Both the position numbers and the translations under genes were made by a program. Below the pieces are notes generated by a model, which saw nothing but the letters and a program-made list of their open reading frames with translations, ran no database searches and had not been told where the DNA came from. Positions 45,056 to 53,850 of a stretch of DNA of 64,000 bases are shown here, piece by piece; within the stretch, counting starts at the first letter, position 1; each line of letters opens with the position of its first letter. This DNA is from Lachnospiraceae bacterium AF51-6-b8A (GTDB taxonomy: Bacteria; Bacillota; Clostridia; Lachnospirales; Lachnospiraceae), in NCBI GenBank assembly GCA_027682585.1, contig JAQCZH010000002.1:310001-374000 (forward strand), in the 5' to 3' direction.

Positions 45056-46840
45056 TCATTTTTCTTCGCTGATCCTGATACTCTCTTCAAAGCTATACTT
45101 TGAAACCGTATCCGTATGTTCATATGTCAGGTTGCCAAAAACTTTTTTTAAAATATCTAAATGCAGAATCTTAATGAGAGGGTTAAAAAACGGGATTATG
45201 GCAATATGCTTTCCGTTTGTTTCAGCAACGAGCCGAACCATTTCCGATGTTCTGACATACTCGCTGTTCTGCGGGAAGAAAAGGCCTCCGACTTCTCTAT
45301 CAAGGATTCTCTTTACAAATTCGCACAGGTTCCCTATGTAAATCATCGATCTTTTGTTCTTATAATCCGGGAAGATGGGCGATTTCAACGCAAAAGCTCT
45401 TAGAGCCTGATAATTCCCCTTGCAACCTTTCCAATATACCATAGGAGGACGCAGGTAAGCCACTTTGAATGAGCTGTCCTCGAGCATCTTAATCTGCTCA
45501 TCTGCCTCTAGTTTTGAGTAACCATAAGCTGTATTTGGAGTGGGTTCCGTCTGTTTCGTGATATGCCCTGTTGTCAATCCATAAACAGACATGGAACTCA
45601 TCAGAATCAGCTGTCTCACACCAGCTTCCTTCGCCGCTTTCGCGATTTTCACCACGAGGTCGCGGTTGACTTCATAATACAAATGACGGTTTTCATCTGT
45701 CTCTTTGATGTGGGCAATGCCAGCAACATTAAAGACAACGTCGAAGCCTGCGAAATTCCCAGGAACAGGATCCCACCCAAGGGTATCCTTCGTCTTCATT
45801 ACATATGCTGCTTTCTCTTCTCCCTGATCATCTTTGAACAGATGCTTATATTGGTTACAGGAAGCTTCAAGATAAGCTTTTACCGACTCCCCAATACAAG
45901 ATCCTGCTCCCGTGATTAAGATATACTTCGGTCTCGATGGACTTGTATTCTCATCCGGAAGAGATATCCTTGCGCTCCTCTCATGTTCTGACTCTCCTGT
46001 GCCACCTTCAATCACACTATCATCCTTCCCGAAGACATGAAGAGAACCAAAGAAGCACCTGGCATCCATCCTGAACGCTTCTACGCCGCCAGAATTTAGT
46101 CCCTGTGTATATTGACCATCTAATCTTGCTTTCTCTGGAATTTCCAACCCATCTCTGCCATTTATCTGAGCCCAGCCAGTCAGCCCTGGCTTCACATTAT
46201 TTGCGTCATATTTGTCCCGCTCTGCCATCAGCAGATCTTGATTCCATAGTGCCGGCCGCGGACCAATAACCGACATATTTCCGATAAAAATATCCCAAAT
46301 CTGCGGCAGTTCGTCCAAAGAGTGAGCGCGTATAAAGCTACCGACTTTCGTGATATACCGGCCAGGTTTTGCAAGCATATGCGTCGGTATGTCATGCGGC
46401 GTATCCATGCGCATACTGCGAAATTTGTGGAGTTTAAAGTATCTCTTGTTCTGACCGACACGCTTTTGCGTAAAAAGCGCCGGACCCGGGTCTTCAATCT
46501 TTATGGCAATGGCAATCGCTCCCATAAGTGGAGAGAGTAAAATCAGCCCCCCGAACGAGAGAATTTTATCCAAACTCCGTTTCACAATTTTTTCGTATGT
46601 GTGCAGACTGTATTTTGCCTCCTCAAGCGCCACGAGATGTCCTCTTGCGCCATCCGCATTCTTCTTTTCGGATTCACAGCTTACAAACGTCACCCTTTTC
46701 CCCTCCAAGGGGTTTTTTTCTCCTGGATCGTCTGTATATACAGAATCACCTTTACTCATTCTGGCTACGATAGAAAGACCCACATAGGCCGCGCCTAAGG
46801 TAGCGAATATTATTCTGCATATTTTCTTCTTATCAAACAT
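45056..46840 (-). CDS. Priming sugar-phosphate transferase fused to NAD-dependent epimerase/reductase
   Basis: A 594-residue fusion. Residues about 75-275 are a PglC/WcaJ-like transferase: KRSLDKILSFGGLILLSPLM is the membrane anchor, KLHKFRSMRMDTP and HSLDELPQIWDIFIGNMSVI with GPRPALW are the catalytic motifs, and KPGLTGWAQINGR the C-terminal one. It puts the first sugar phosphate on undecaprenyl phosphate. Residues about 305-594 are an extended SDR: ILITGAGSCIGESV, the catalytic serine region LMSSMSVYGL and YGYSK. With the dehydratase encoded upstream, a UDP-4-keto-6-deoxy-GlcNAc reductase role giving UDP-QuiNAc or UDP-FucNAc is plausible. An extra N-terminal hydrophobic segment (8-25) precedes the transferase. 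Confidence 0.88.
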   Translation of the reverse strand: MFDKKKICRIIFATLGAAYVGLSIVARMSKGDSVYTDDPGEKNPLEGKRVTFVSCESEKKNADGARGHLVALEEAKYSLHTYEKIVKRSLDKILSFGGLILLSPLMGAIAIAIKIEDPGPALFTQKRVGQNKRYFKLHKFRSMRMDTPHDIPTHMLAKPGRYITKVGSFIRAHSLDELPQIWDIFIGNMSVIGPRPALWNQDLLMAERDKYDANNVKPGLTGWAQINGRDGLEIPEKARLDGQYTQGLNSGGVEAFRMDARCFFGSLHVFGKDDSVIEGGTGESEHERSARISLPDENTSPSRPKYILITGAGSCIGESVKAYLEASCNQYKHLFKDDQGEEKAAYVMKTKDTLGWDPVPGNFAGFDVVFNVAGIAHIKETDENRHLYYEVNRDLVVKIAKAAKEAGVRQLILMSSMSVYGLTTGHITKQTEPTPNTAYGYSKLEADEQIKMLEDSSFKVAYLRPPMVYWKGCKGNYQALRAFALKSPIFPDYKNKRSMIYIGNLCEFVKRILDREVGGLFFPQNSEYVRTSEMVRLVAETNGKHIAIIPFFNPLIKILHLDILKKVFGNLTYEHTDTVSKYSFEESIRISEEK

Positions 46841-46996
46841 GTAATATCCCCCGTCCCTCAGGTTTATCTTCCGAAAAACTTTCCTGGATCATCTGCGTAA
46901 GGGATTACCTCGACAGTCCGCAGAAACACGAACTTTTTGAATCGACAATCCATGCACTTTTGATTCTCTCTCTGACACAAATGCGAACTCACTATG

Positions 46997-48964
46997 TCAG
47001 GAGATACTCTCTGGATGAAAGGTAGGCACAACTCTCTCAACCATAGCAGCAATATCATCCGCATTCTGCATGGACAGAATCTGCAGTCGCTTGACATCCG
47101 CCAGGAACTGCATGGGATCAAATTCAATGGGCGAGCCAATATAAATCAGATCATTGGAGGTCTTGCGCATCCCCTCTTCTTCCATCAGTTTTTCCTCATA
47201 AAGTTTTTCTCCCGGGCGAAGTCCCGTATACTCTACCTGGATATCCACATCAGGCCGATAGCCTGCCAGACGGATTAAGTTCCTGGCCAGCTGGTCAATT
47301 TTGACTGGACTGCCCATATCCAGAACAAAGATCTCTCCTCCCCTGGCATAGCTTCCCGCCTGCAGGACTAAACTAACCGCCTCCGGTATCGTCATGAAAT
47401 AACGGATAATATCGGGATGAGTCACTGTAACAGGGCCTCCCTGTGCAATTTGACGCTTGAAAATCGGGACAACGGAGCCATTGCTCCCCAGAACATTGCC
47501 AAAGCGCACTGCGACAAAATCTGTTCTCGCTCTCCTGGCCTGCTCACCCAACATCATCTTGAGTTCTGATCCGATACGGTATTCTACCAGATCCAGCATG
47601 CGCTCCTGTTTGTTCTCCCGTATCATCCGGTCAAAAGTCTGCACCACCATCTCACAGAGCCGTTTGGACGCTCCCATAATATTAGTTGGATTCACAGCCT
47701 TATCCGTAGAAATAAGGACAAACTTTTCTGTCCCAAACAACATGGCGGCAAGAGCTGTCTTATAAGTCCCCAAAACATTATTCTTTATTGCCTCGCAGGG
47801 ACTATCCTCCATAAGCGGGACATGCTTATGAGCCGCCGCATGATAGACAATATTCGGCTGATATCTTCGAAAGAGATCAAGCATCCGGAAGGTATCTCTG
47901 ACGGAACCGATTAGGGTGACCAGATCCAGATCCGGATATTTGTCCCTGAGTTCCAGCTGTATGTCATAGGCATTGTTCTCATAGACATCAAAGATAATCA
48001 GCTGCTTCGGTCGATGGCCCGCAATCTGCCTGCAGAGTTCAGACCCGATCGAACCTCCGCCGCCGGTGACCAGAACCACCTTGTCCTGAATGAAGTCAAA
48101 GACCTCACTCAAGTCTGCCTTGATCGGATCCCTCCCCAGGAGATCCTCTACAGAAATATTCTTCAGATTATCAACCGTGATATCTCCATCAAAGAGATGG
48201 TCATAGGAGACCAATTGCTTGACCTCGCAGTTCGTCTCCTGACAGATATTTAAAATGTCTCTGCGATCATCTGTTGTCAACGAGAAAATCGCCAGATAAA
48301 TGCGGTCAATCTCATACTTCTCAACAGCAGTCAGGATTTCATCGCGCCCGCCCACAATAGGGATTCCATCAATCGTATGATGCCATTTGCCCCGATCATC
48401 ATCAATTACACAGCGCACCAGATCACTGGAATCAGGATTTCTCTGAATACCGCGAATAATCGATCTGCCAGCATAACCGGCTCCAATCACAAGAACATTC
48501 TTTGGATTTGGAAGCGTAATCTTCTTGCGTCTCTGATCAAGCAAGACCATAAAACGATAGAAAAAACGTATGCCGCATACCAAAAGGAACTGAAGCAGTC
48601 CCCCCGTCAGGTAATAAGAGATCGGCATTCTGGCAAACAAAAATGTGATAAAAATCGTGTGAAAGGCTCCGGTTATTACAGATGCCATAAGAATCCTGGC
48701 CAATTCGACAAAGCTTGCATAGCGCCAGACACTGGAATAAAGCCTGCAGAACACAAAAACAGCAATGCAGAACACTGTATAAATAGGAAGGAATTGGATC
48801 CAGGATCTCAGATAAGGCTTGTCGATTGCCGAAAAGCGCAGATCAAATCGCAATAGAAGAGCTGCGATGTAGGAAACACTAATTGCAATCAGATCAAAAA
48901 GAAAGAGAAAGATCCTGTGGTCGAGAGAAACTCGATAACTCTGATTCAAATGACGCTTGTTCAT
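46997..48964 (-). CDS. CapD/PglF-type nucleotide-sugar 4,6-dehydratase
   Basis: A protein of about 655 residues. Four hydrophobic helices (about 15-130) precede a first nucleotide-binding fold (NVLVIGAGYAGRSIIRG) and the catalytic SDR domain with VVLVTGGGGSIGSELCRQ, VYHAAAHKHVPLME, ISTDKAVNPTNIMGASKRL. Having Met instead of Tyr before the xxxK is usual in membrane-bound UDP-GlcNAc 4,6-dehydratases such as PglF and CapD. It would make UDP-4-keto-6-deoxy-GlcNAc for the fused reductase downstream. I chose the ATG at 48964, behind AAAAGGGG; another ATG 15 bases earlier is only about 10 bases from the predicted transcription start. First gene of the polymer operon. Confidence 0.93.
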   Translation of the reverse strand: MNKRHLNQSYRVSLDHRIFLFLFDLIAISVSYIAALLLRFDLRFSAIDKPYLRSWIQFLPIYTVFCIAVFVFCRLYSSVWRYASFVELARILMASVITGAFHTIFITFLFARMPISYYLTGGLLQFLLVCGIRFFYRFMVLLDQRRKKITLPNPKNVLVIGAGYAGRSIIRGIQRNPDSSDLVRCVIDDDRGKWHHTIDGIPIVGGRDEILTAVEKYEIDRIYLAIFSLTTDDRRDILNICQETNCEVKQLVSYDHLFDGDITVDNLKNISVEDLLGRDPIKADLSEVFDFIQDKVVLVTGGGGSIGSELCRQIAGHRPKQLIIFDVYENNAYDIQLELRDKYPDLDLVTLIGSVRDTFRMLDLFRRYQPNIVYHAAAHKHVPLMEDSPCEAIKNNVLGTYKTALAAMLFGTEKFVLISTDKAVNPTNIMGASKRLCEMVVQTFDRMIRENKQERMLDLVEYRIGSELKMMLGEQARRARTDFVAVRFGNVLGSNGSVVPIFKRQIAQGGPVTVTHPDIIRYFMTIPEAVSLVLQAGSYARGGEIFVLDMGSPVKIDQLARNLIRLAGYRPDVDIQVEYTGLRPGEKLYEEKLMEEEGMRKTSNDLIYIGSPIEFDPMQFLADVKRLQILSMQNADDIAAMVERVVPTFHPESIS

Positions 48965-48996
48965 AATGCCCCTTTTCATAATCCCATAACGTTTTT

Positions 48997-49025
48997 ATTA
49001 TAGGTAAACTGCCCAGTTCTCTCAA
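48997..49025 (-). promoter_or_regulatory. Promoter of the surface-polymer operon
   Basis: On the minus strand TTGAGA and perfect TATAAT are 17 bases apart, about 35 bases before the dehydratase start. It is the only strong promoter I see for the 12-kb minus-strand locus. Confidence 0.85.
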
Positions 49026-49057
49026 GTCACCGGGAAAAAATCGCACCAATAATGCTA

Positions 49058-49068
49058 CCCCCCCCCCC
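49058..49068 (-). repeat. 11-base C/G homopolymer upstream of the polymer promoter
   Basis: Eleven consecutive C on the plus strand (G on the minus, coding strand), starting 33 bases upstream of the -35 of the polymer operon promoter. It is the longest G/C run noticed in the window. Slippage would change the distance or bendability of upstream DNA, as in phase-variable promoters of other bacteria. Confidence 0.9.
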
Positions 49069-49131
49069 GAATTTTCTGACATTTTTGAGAATTTAGCTAC
49101 AACCTCTGCAGGCATTCGACGATCAATCGAA

Positions 49132-49163
49132 GACCCCCGGATGTCTTCTGACATCCGGGGGTC
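49132..49163 (-). terminator. Hairpin ending the transketolase operon
   Basis: Perfect 14-base stem GACCCCCGGATGTC/GACATCCGGGGGTC with a four-base loop, 44 bases after the small membrane-peptide gene. The minus-strand tail (TTCGATTG) is poor in T, so termination may be partial and could leak toward the polymer genes. Confidence 0.7.
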
Positions 49164-49206
49164 ACGCATCCCGTTGCATCACTGTCTGCGATTCTGCAAT
49201 AAATAT

Positions 49207-49368
49207 TTACTTTCGCACCGCCCTGCGTCCTCCATGCAGGCCGCGGGGAAATAGGATCCGATAGCAGGCCAGACCAAAAGCCAGCAGACCGACAAGGTAG
49301 ATCGCACCAAGACTCAGCAGGAGGAAAATATCCAGAATCTGAATCATCAGAGCCGATAAATCTAGCAT
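49207..49368 (-). CDS. Small single-pass membrane peptide, 53 residues
   Basis: A minus-strand frame starting ATG at 49368 behind AGGGAGGCTCTT. It reads MLDLSALMIQILDIFLLLSL, continues with a hydrophobic run to about residue 40, and ends in a basic tail (PRGLHGGRRAVRK). One, perhaps two, membrane segments. No family is recognised. It lies 125 bases after the 859-residue protein and just before a hairpin terminator, so it is probably the last gene of the transketolase operon. The ribosome site and membrane-protein composition support a real gene, but its shortness leaves doubt. Confidence 0.6.
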   Translation of the reverse strand: MLDLSALMIQILDIFLLLSLGAIYLVGLLAFGLACYRILFPRGLHGGRRAVRK

Positions 49369-49493
49369 AAGAGCCTCCCTTCTCTATATTAGATTCCTTT
49401 TCAGTCTCAACATAACGCGATCCGAAGAAGATGGCAAGGTGAAAGAATCACCAAAAATCCGACTGGTTTTTGTCCACTTTTTCCGATCGTGAA

Positions 49494-52073
49494 CTACTTC
49501 GCCTCCACATAGGAAACAAATACATTTCCGGCAGCCTCCAGCTGCTTGTTGATGGCATCCCTTCTGACAGAAAGCACATTGCCTGTCTGGGGCTGGATAT
49601 AGCGGATCGTGTCAGAAGAATAACCTACAATCAGGATGGCATCACCGCCCGGCAGAAGGGCATAGACCGCGCTCCCGCAGGATACATAATAGAGAACCTG
49701 TGACAGCTTTGCCCCAGTCAGATCCACCGCCAGAGATCCCTGCAGACTCTCATTGAGAATCTGCACCGGTTTCTTGCCCTGTGCCGTCAAATCAGAGACC
49801 CTGGCCGGCTTCTTCTCCCGCATCAGTATCGCGGACAAAGCCTGCGTCGAGGCGTCTGCCCCCTTATCAGCATCATTGACCGCGAAACCGCTCAGAGACC
49901 CGACATAGGCCCGCTTATCCCGACGCCAGATATCATGCGATTTGCTGTCCACCACCAGCCCCATGTCTGCGTCGGCCCGATCAATGGCGTCGACGAGACT
50001 GTCTGTGGTCAGATCCACCTGACTTCCCTTATAGACAAAATACCGTGTCTCCTGATCACTGGGATCGGCCTGCACACTCGCCCGCTTCGAAGCAGGTATC
50101 AGACCGGCCTTCTGAAAGCGCAGCGCCTGCACCTGACCCTGCCTGGTCTTATCCCGGCTGGGATCGGCCAGTTGCACGATCGTCACCACTCCCAGGCTCT
50201 GATCCGCCTGCGCCTGCACCTGGCTGGTATCCGATTTCTCATTGAGACTGTTCTTGATGGTATCCGAATCCGCAGATGCGTAGTGGTCGCCTTCTCTTCT
50301 GACCCTGCGCAAAGTCAGCGTCGCCCCGCTGCGGTCACCTCCCACAACGAAAAATCCCTCCTTCTGGTAAGTCAGCAGTTCCTTCTCCTCCCTAATGCTG
50401 CGGATTTTCACCTGATACATGGGACTGATCACATTGCCTGCCGCGTCCCTGGCCTGATCCGCCGGACGGATGACACCATACGCCAGGTCTTCGTCCATGA
50501 AGGCCAAAGCCTGTATCTTCTCTCCCTCTGAAGCGGTCAGATCTTTCTTCTCTCCCGTCTCCCAATCCATGATATGAATCTGGTCAGCCGGCTCTCTGGC
50601 ATCTGTATAAGCCAGATAACGTCCGGACCTGGAGACCGCGTACTGTCCTGTTCTCAGTCCCCGCAGCAGTTCCGTCGTCCTTCCCTTGTTCAGGTCAATT
50701 CGAACCACCGTCCCTCCCACCATCAGGTAGAAGTTCTGTCTTCCGTTCATATAGAGCAGATCTGAGAAAGAAGCCTTCAGAATCTGATAGGAACCACCAG
50801 TTCTGACAAATGCCCTCTCCGCCGTCTGCCCCGTCACTGAGTCATAGTGGTAAAGATTGATGCCCACCTGTCCCTCATGAGGTCCGGCATTCATGTATCC
50901 GTATACCACAAAATCCATGGTTCCTGTCTCATCCACATTGAGCAGCTTAAAGGCGTGATCCGCATAATTCCCGCGGGGATCTGTCAGATCACTGTCATTC
51001 CGGAAGGAGAACACCCGCTTGAGACTTCCCTTTCCCTGATCATACTGAAAGAGATCCCCGCCGGAGACAAAACTGATCAAAGTCCCGGTCTCATTTGCCA
51101 GATAATTCAGATTCTCATTGCCCAGACCCAGGTTCAGCCTGGATTCTGTCACAGAGATGCTCCCGTCTGTCTGGATGGGGTCCATCCGCCTCTGATAATC
51201 CATCAGATACATGCGCCTCGGGCTGTAGCGAACCCGAAAGTACTCATGCACCGTAAAACAGCGGGTTCCCCACTGGTCATCCTTCTTCAGTACGAAACTG
51301 CTCTCCAGCATGCAGTAGCTGGCATTGATATCCGTGAAGGAATACTCCGGCTCCTGAACCTGGCTGGCTCCCAGAGAAGCATAGCCAATCTGGGCGATTC
51401 CAGAATCCAGATTCACCTCTGTCAGATCTGCCGAGTGAACCTCCCTGCTCGGGTCGTTCAGATAGACAGACAGATCCGTATAGCGGTCACTCAGGCTCTT
51501 CGCGTGAAAATCCCTGGCGAAATCAAAGATTTCCTGTACATGATCATCCTTTGGCTTGAGCACTCTGGTGTAGTAGTAGATTTTCTCCTTAGACCCGGAC
51601 AGCTGCAGGGTCAGGATCAGCAAGTACTCCGTCTTATCTTCCAGTTTGCCGGACAGGTCGATCTCTGCGGACTGCTCTTGCCCACCCGTTTCCAGACCGT
51701 CTGCCTGCCCGCTTGCCAGCTGATTCTGTCCATCCGCTGACCGCAGTTCATAATCCAGCCCTCGAACTGTCTTCCCTGCATTGTCAATCGTCAGATGCAG
51801 CCGGTCACTGTCGATCAGAGGCGTAATGGATCCCCGCATATAGCTTCCATCCATAGCAGTCGTATAGGCATAGAGGCGATTGATTCGCTGATCACCCAGA
51901 CGGACGGTTATCCCCGGAAGACTTGGCTTATCCATGGAAACTGCCCTGGGGCTCCGATGGAAATTAAATACAATAAAAAAAATAACCAGAGAAGACAGAA
52001 AGACCAGCCCCAGGATGGTCAGGCGCCTGCGCGCCTCGGGGCTTGGTCCTCTTTCGCGAAATCGCAGATTCAT
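49494..52073 (-). CDS. Large membrane-anchored protein of unknown function
   Basis: An 859-residue protein not recognised. A basic N terminus (RRRL) and one transmembrane helix (about 18-40) predict a cell-surface protein with a very large outer part. The middle (about 300-640) contains repeated beta-type segments with Tyr/Gly/Asp turns (LISFVSGGDLFQYDQGKG, YLAYTDAREPADQIHIMDWE), which suggest a beta-propeller. The last 90 residues (SVYALL-like VYALLPGGDAILIVGYSSD, IRYIQPQTGNVLSVRRD) recall the C39-like peptidase fold, but no complete Cys-His pair is obvious. It overlaps the tkt gene by 4 bases and so is translated with transketolase, an odd pairing. Confidence 0.8.
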   Translation of the reverse strand: MNLRFRERGPSPEARRRLTILGLVFLSSLVIFFIVFNFHRSPRAVSMDKPSLPGITVRLGDQRINRLYAYTTAMDGSYMRGSITPLIDSDRLHLTIDNAGKTVRGLDYELRSADGQNQLASGQADGLETGGQEQSAEIDLSGKLEDKTEYLLILTLQLSGSKEKIYYYTRVLKPKDDHVQEIFDFARDFHAKSLSDRYTDLSVYLNDPSREVHSADLTEVNLDSGIAQIGYASLGASQVQEPEYSFTDINASYCMLESSFVLKKDDQWGTRCFTVHEYFRVRYSPRRMYLMDYQRRMDPIQTDGSISVTESRLNLGLGNENLNYLANETGTLISFVSGGDLFQYDQGKGSLKRVFSFRNDSDLTDPRGNYADHAFKLLNVDETGTMDFVVYGYMNAGPHEGQVGINLYHYDSVTGQTAERAFVRTGGSYQILKASFSDLLYMNGRQNFYLMVGGTVVRIDLNKGRTTELLRGLRTGQYAVSRSGRYLAYTDAREPADQIHIMDWETGEKKDLTASEGEKIQALAFMDEDLAYGVIRPADQARDAAGNVISPMYQVKIRSIREEKELLTYQKEGFFVVGGDRSGATLTLRRVRREGDHYASADSDTIKNSLNEKSDTSQVQAQADQSLGVVTIVQLADPSRDKTRQGQVQALRFQKAGLIPASKRASVQADPSDQETRYFVYKGSQVDLTTDSLVDAIDRADADMGLVVDSKSHDIWRRDKRAYVGSLSGFAVNDADKGADASTQALSAILMREKKPARVSDLTAQGKKPVQILNESLQGSLAVDLTGAKLSQVLYYVSCGSAVYALLPGGDAILIVGYSSDTIRYIQPQTGNVLSVRRDAINKQLEAAGNVFVSYVEAK

Positions 52074-53017
52074 AAATTTGATACCCAGGCTTTGATCTGC
52101 TGGTAAATGCCTTCGGCGTCCAGCTGGTACTTGTGCAGAAGTTCGGCTGCAGGACCGGACTCCCCGAAGCGATCACGCATACCGATGCGCAGCAGTTTCG
52201 TGGGATATTCCTCGGCCAGAGTCTCTGCAACCGCAGATCCGAGGCCGCCGATAATCGAGTGTTCCTCAACTGTGACAACTCTGCCGCAGACTGTGGCAGA
52301 CCGGATCAACAGATCATGGTCCAGAGGCTTGATTGTGTGCATATTAATCACGCGGGCCGAGATTCCATCCGCAGCCAGCCGCGCGGCTGCCTGCATGGTC
52401 TCCCCTACCTCTAAGCCGCAGGCGACGATAACCAGATCACTGCCCTCGCGAACAATGGTTCCCTTCCCCAGTTCAAAGCGGTAATCCGGTCTGTCATTAA
52501 TAACAGGGACTGCCAGGCGGCCAAAGCGGAGATAAAAGGGGCCGTCTGTCTCATATGCGGCCCGAACAGCCTCCCTGGCCTCGATATCATCTGCTGGGAC
52601 AACAATGGTCATCCCCGGAATGGTGCGCATCAGAGCGATGTCCTCATTGCACTGGTGTGTCGCCCCATCCTCACCGACAGAGATGCCGGCGTGCGTCGCC
52701 CCGATCTTAACATTGAGATGAGGATAACCGATGGAGTTGCGCACCTGCTCGAAGGCTCTGCCTGCGGCGAACATAGCGAAGGTAGATGCGAATGGCACCT
52801 TTCCGGTTGCGGCCAGACCGGCCGCAATTCCCATCATATTGGACTCGGCAATACCGCAGTCGATATGGCGGTCCGGGAAGGCCTTTCGAAACATTCCTGT
52901 CTTGGTCGCTGCTGCCAGATCCGCATCCAGCACAATCAGATTCTCATGCTCTCTTCCGAGCGCGATAAGGGCATTGCCATAACTCTCGCGCGTCGCAATC
53001 TTCTTTACCTCTGACAT
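52070..53017 (-). CDS. Transketolase, C-terminal subunit
   Basis: A 315-residue half of a split transketolase, holding the pyrimidine-binding and C-terminal domains. ESNMMGIAAGLAATGKVPFA and FAMFAAGRAFEQVRNSIGYP carry the Glu that activates thiamine diphosphate, and GATHAGISVGEDGATHQ is the substrate loop. It moves two-carbon units in the pentose phosphate pathway together with the N-terminal subunit, which overlaps it by 13 bases upstream. Split transketolases of this size are common in Firmicutes. DXP synthase has the same fold but is one chain. Confidence 0.94.
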   Translation of the reverse strand: MSEVKKIATRESYGNALIALGREHENLIVLDADLAAATKTGMFRKAFPDRHIDCGIAESNMMGIAAGLAATGKVPFASTFAMFAAGRAFEQVRNSIGYPHLNVKIGATHAGISVGEDGATHQCNEDIALMRTIPGMTIVVPADDIEAREAVRAAYETDGPFYLRFGRLAVPVINDRPDYRFELGKGTIVREGSDLVIVACGLEVGETMQAAARLAADGISARVINMHTIKPLDHDLLIRSATVCGRVVTVEEHSIIGGLGSAVAETLAEEYPTKLLRIGMRDRFGESGPAAELLHKYQLDAEGIYQQIKAWVSNL

Positions 53018-53850
53018 AATGCTTCCTCCGCCTGATTCAGTTCTTCCATTGCCAGCGCAAACTGCTCGTCATTAGGAGCCTTTCCGTGCCATTCGCAGGC
53101 GTTCTCCATGTAGGAGACTCCCCTTCCCTTGACCGTATGCATGACAATACAGGTTGGAGCCCCCTTGCGGGCGCGCGCGCCGGCAAAAGCCTCCCTGAGC
53201 TGGTCAAAATCACTGCCATCCATCACTTCAATGACATTCCACCGAAAAGCCCGAAACTTCTCAGGGATAGGCGCCGGTGAATTGACCTGATCCAGTGTCC
53301 CGTCAATCTGCAGATTATTGTAATCGACAACCGCAACCAGATTGTCAAGATGGCGGTTCCCGGCAAACATGGCAGCTTCCCAGACCTGTCCCTCTTCGAT
53401 CTCTCCATCCCCCAGAAGAGTGTAGACCCGGTAATCCTCCCCGCTCAGTTTGGCGGAAAGAGCCATGCCAACCGCGACAGAAATCCCCTGTCCCAGAGAG
53501 CCGGAAGAGGCATCCACCCCCGGCGTTTCCTGCATGCAGGGATGTCCTTGCAGATAGCTGCCAACATGGCGCAGGGTCTTCAAATCATCCGCCGGAAAAT
53601 AACCCCGCTCCGCCAGCGCCGCATAGAGGCCGGGAGCATTGTGTCCCTTGGAGAGGACGAAGCGGTCCCGGTCGGTTTTCCCGGGATCTTGCGGATCCAG
53701 CTTCATCTCCTCAAAATAGAGATAGGTCAGAAGATCAGCGGCGGACAGAGATCCTCCCGGATGTCCGGACTTACCGGCATGAACACCAGTAATGATACCC
53801 CTGCGGATTCGAACCGCATGTTTCTGCAATTCCAGATTTGTCATACCCAT
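53005..53850 (-). CDS. Transketolase, N-terminal subunit
   Basis: A 281-residue half that binds the diphosphate of thiamine diphosphate. GKSGHPGGSLSAADLLTYLY, FVLSKGHNAPGLYAALAERG and GDGEIEEGQVWEAAMFAGNR with the downstream VDYNNLQIDGT form the GDG...NN cofactor motif. First gene of the tkt operon; its stop overlaps the next start. A regulatory AT-rich region lies upstream in the spacer to the phospholipase-like gene. Confidence 0.94.
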   Translation of the reverse strand: MGMTNLELQKHAVRIRRGIITGVHAGKSGHPGGSLSAADLLTYLYFEEMKLDPQDPGKTDRDRFVLSKGHNAPGLYAALAERGYFPADDLKTLRHVGSYLQGHPCMQETPGVDASSGSLGQGISVAVGMALSAKLSGEDYRVYTLLGDGEIEEGQVWEAAMFAGNRHLDNLVAVVDYNNLQIDGTLDQVNSPAPIPEKFRAFRWNVIEVMDGSDFDQLREAFAGARARKGAPTCIVMHTVKGRGVSYMENACEWHGKAPNDEQFALAMEELNQAEEALCQR

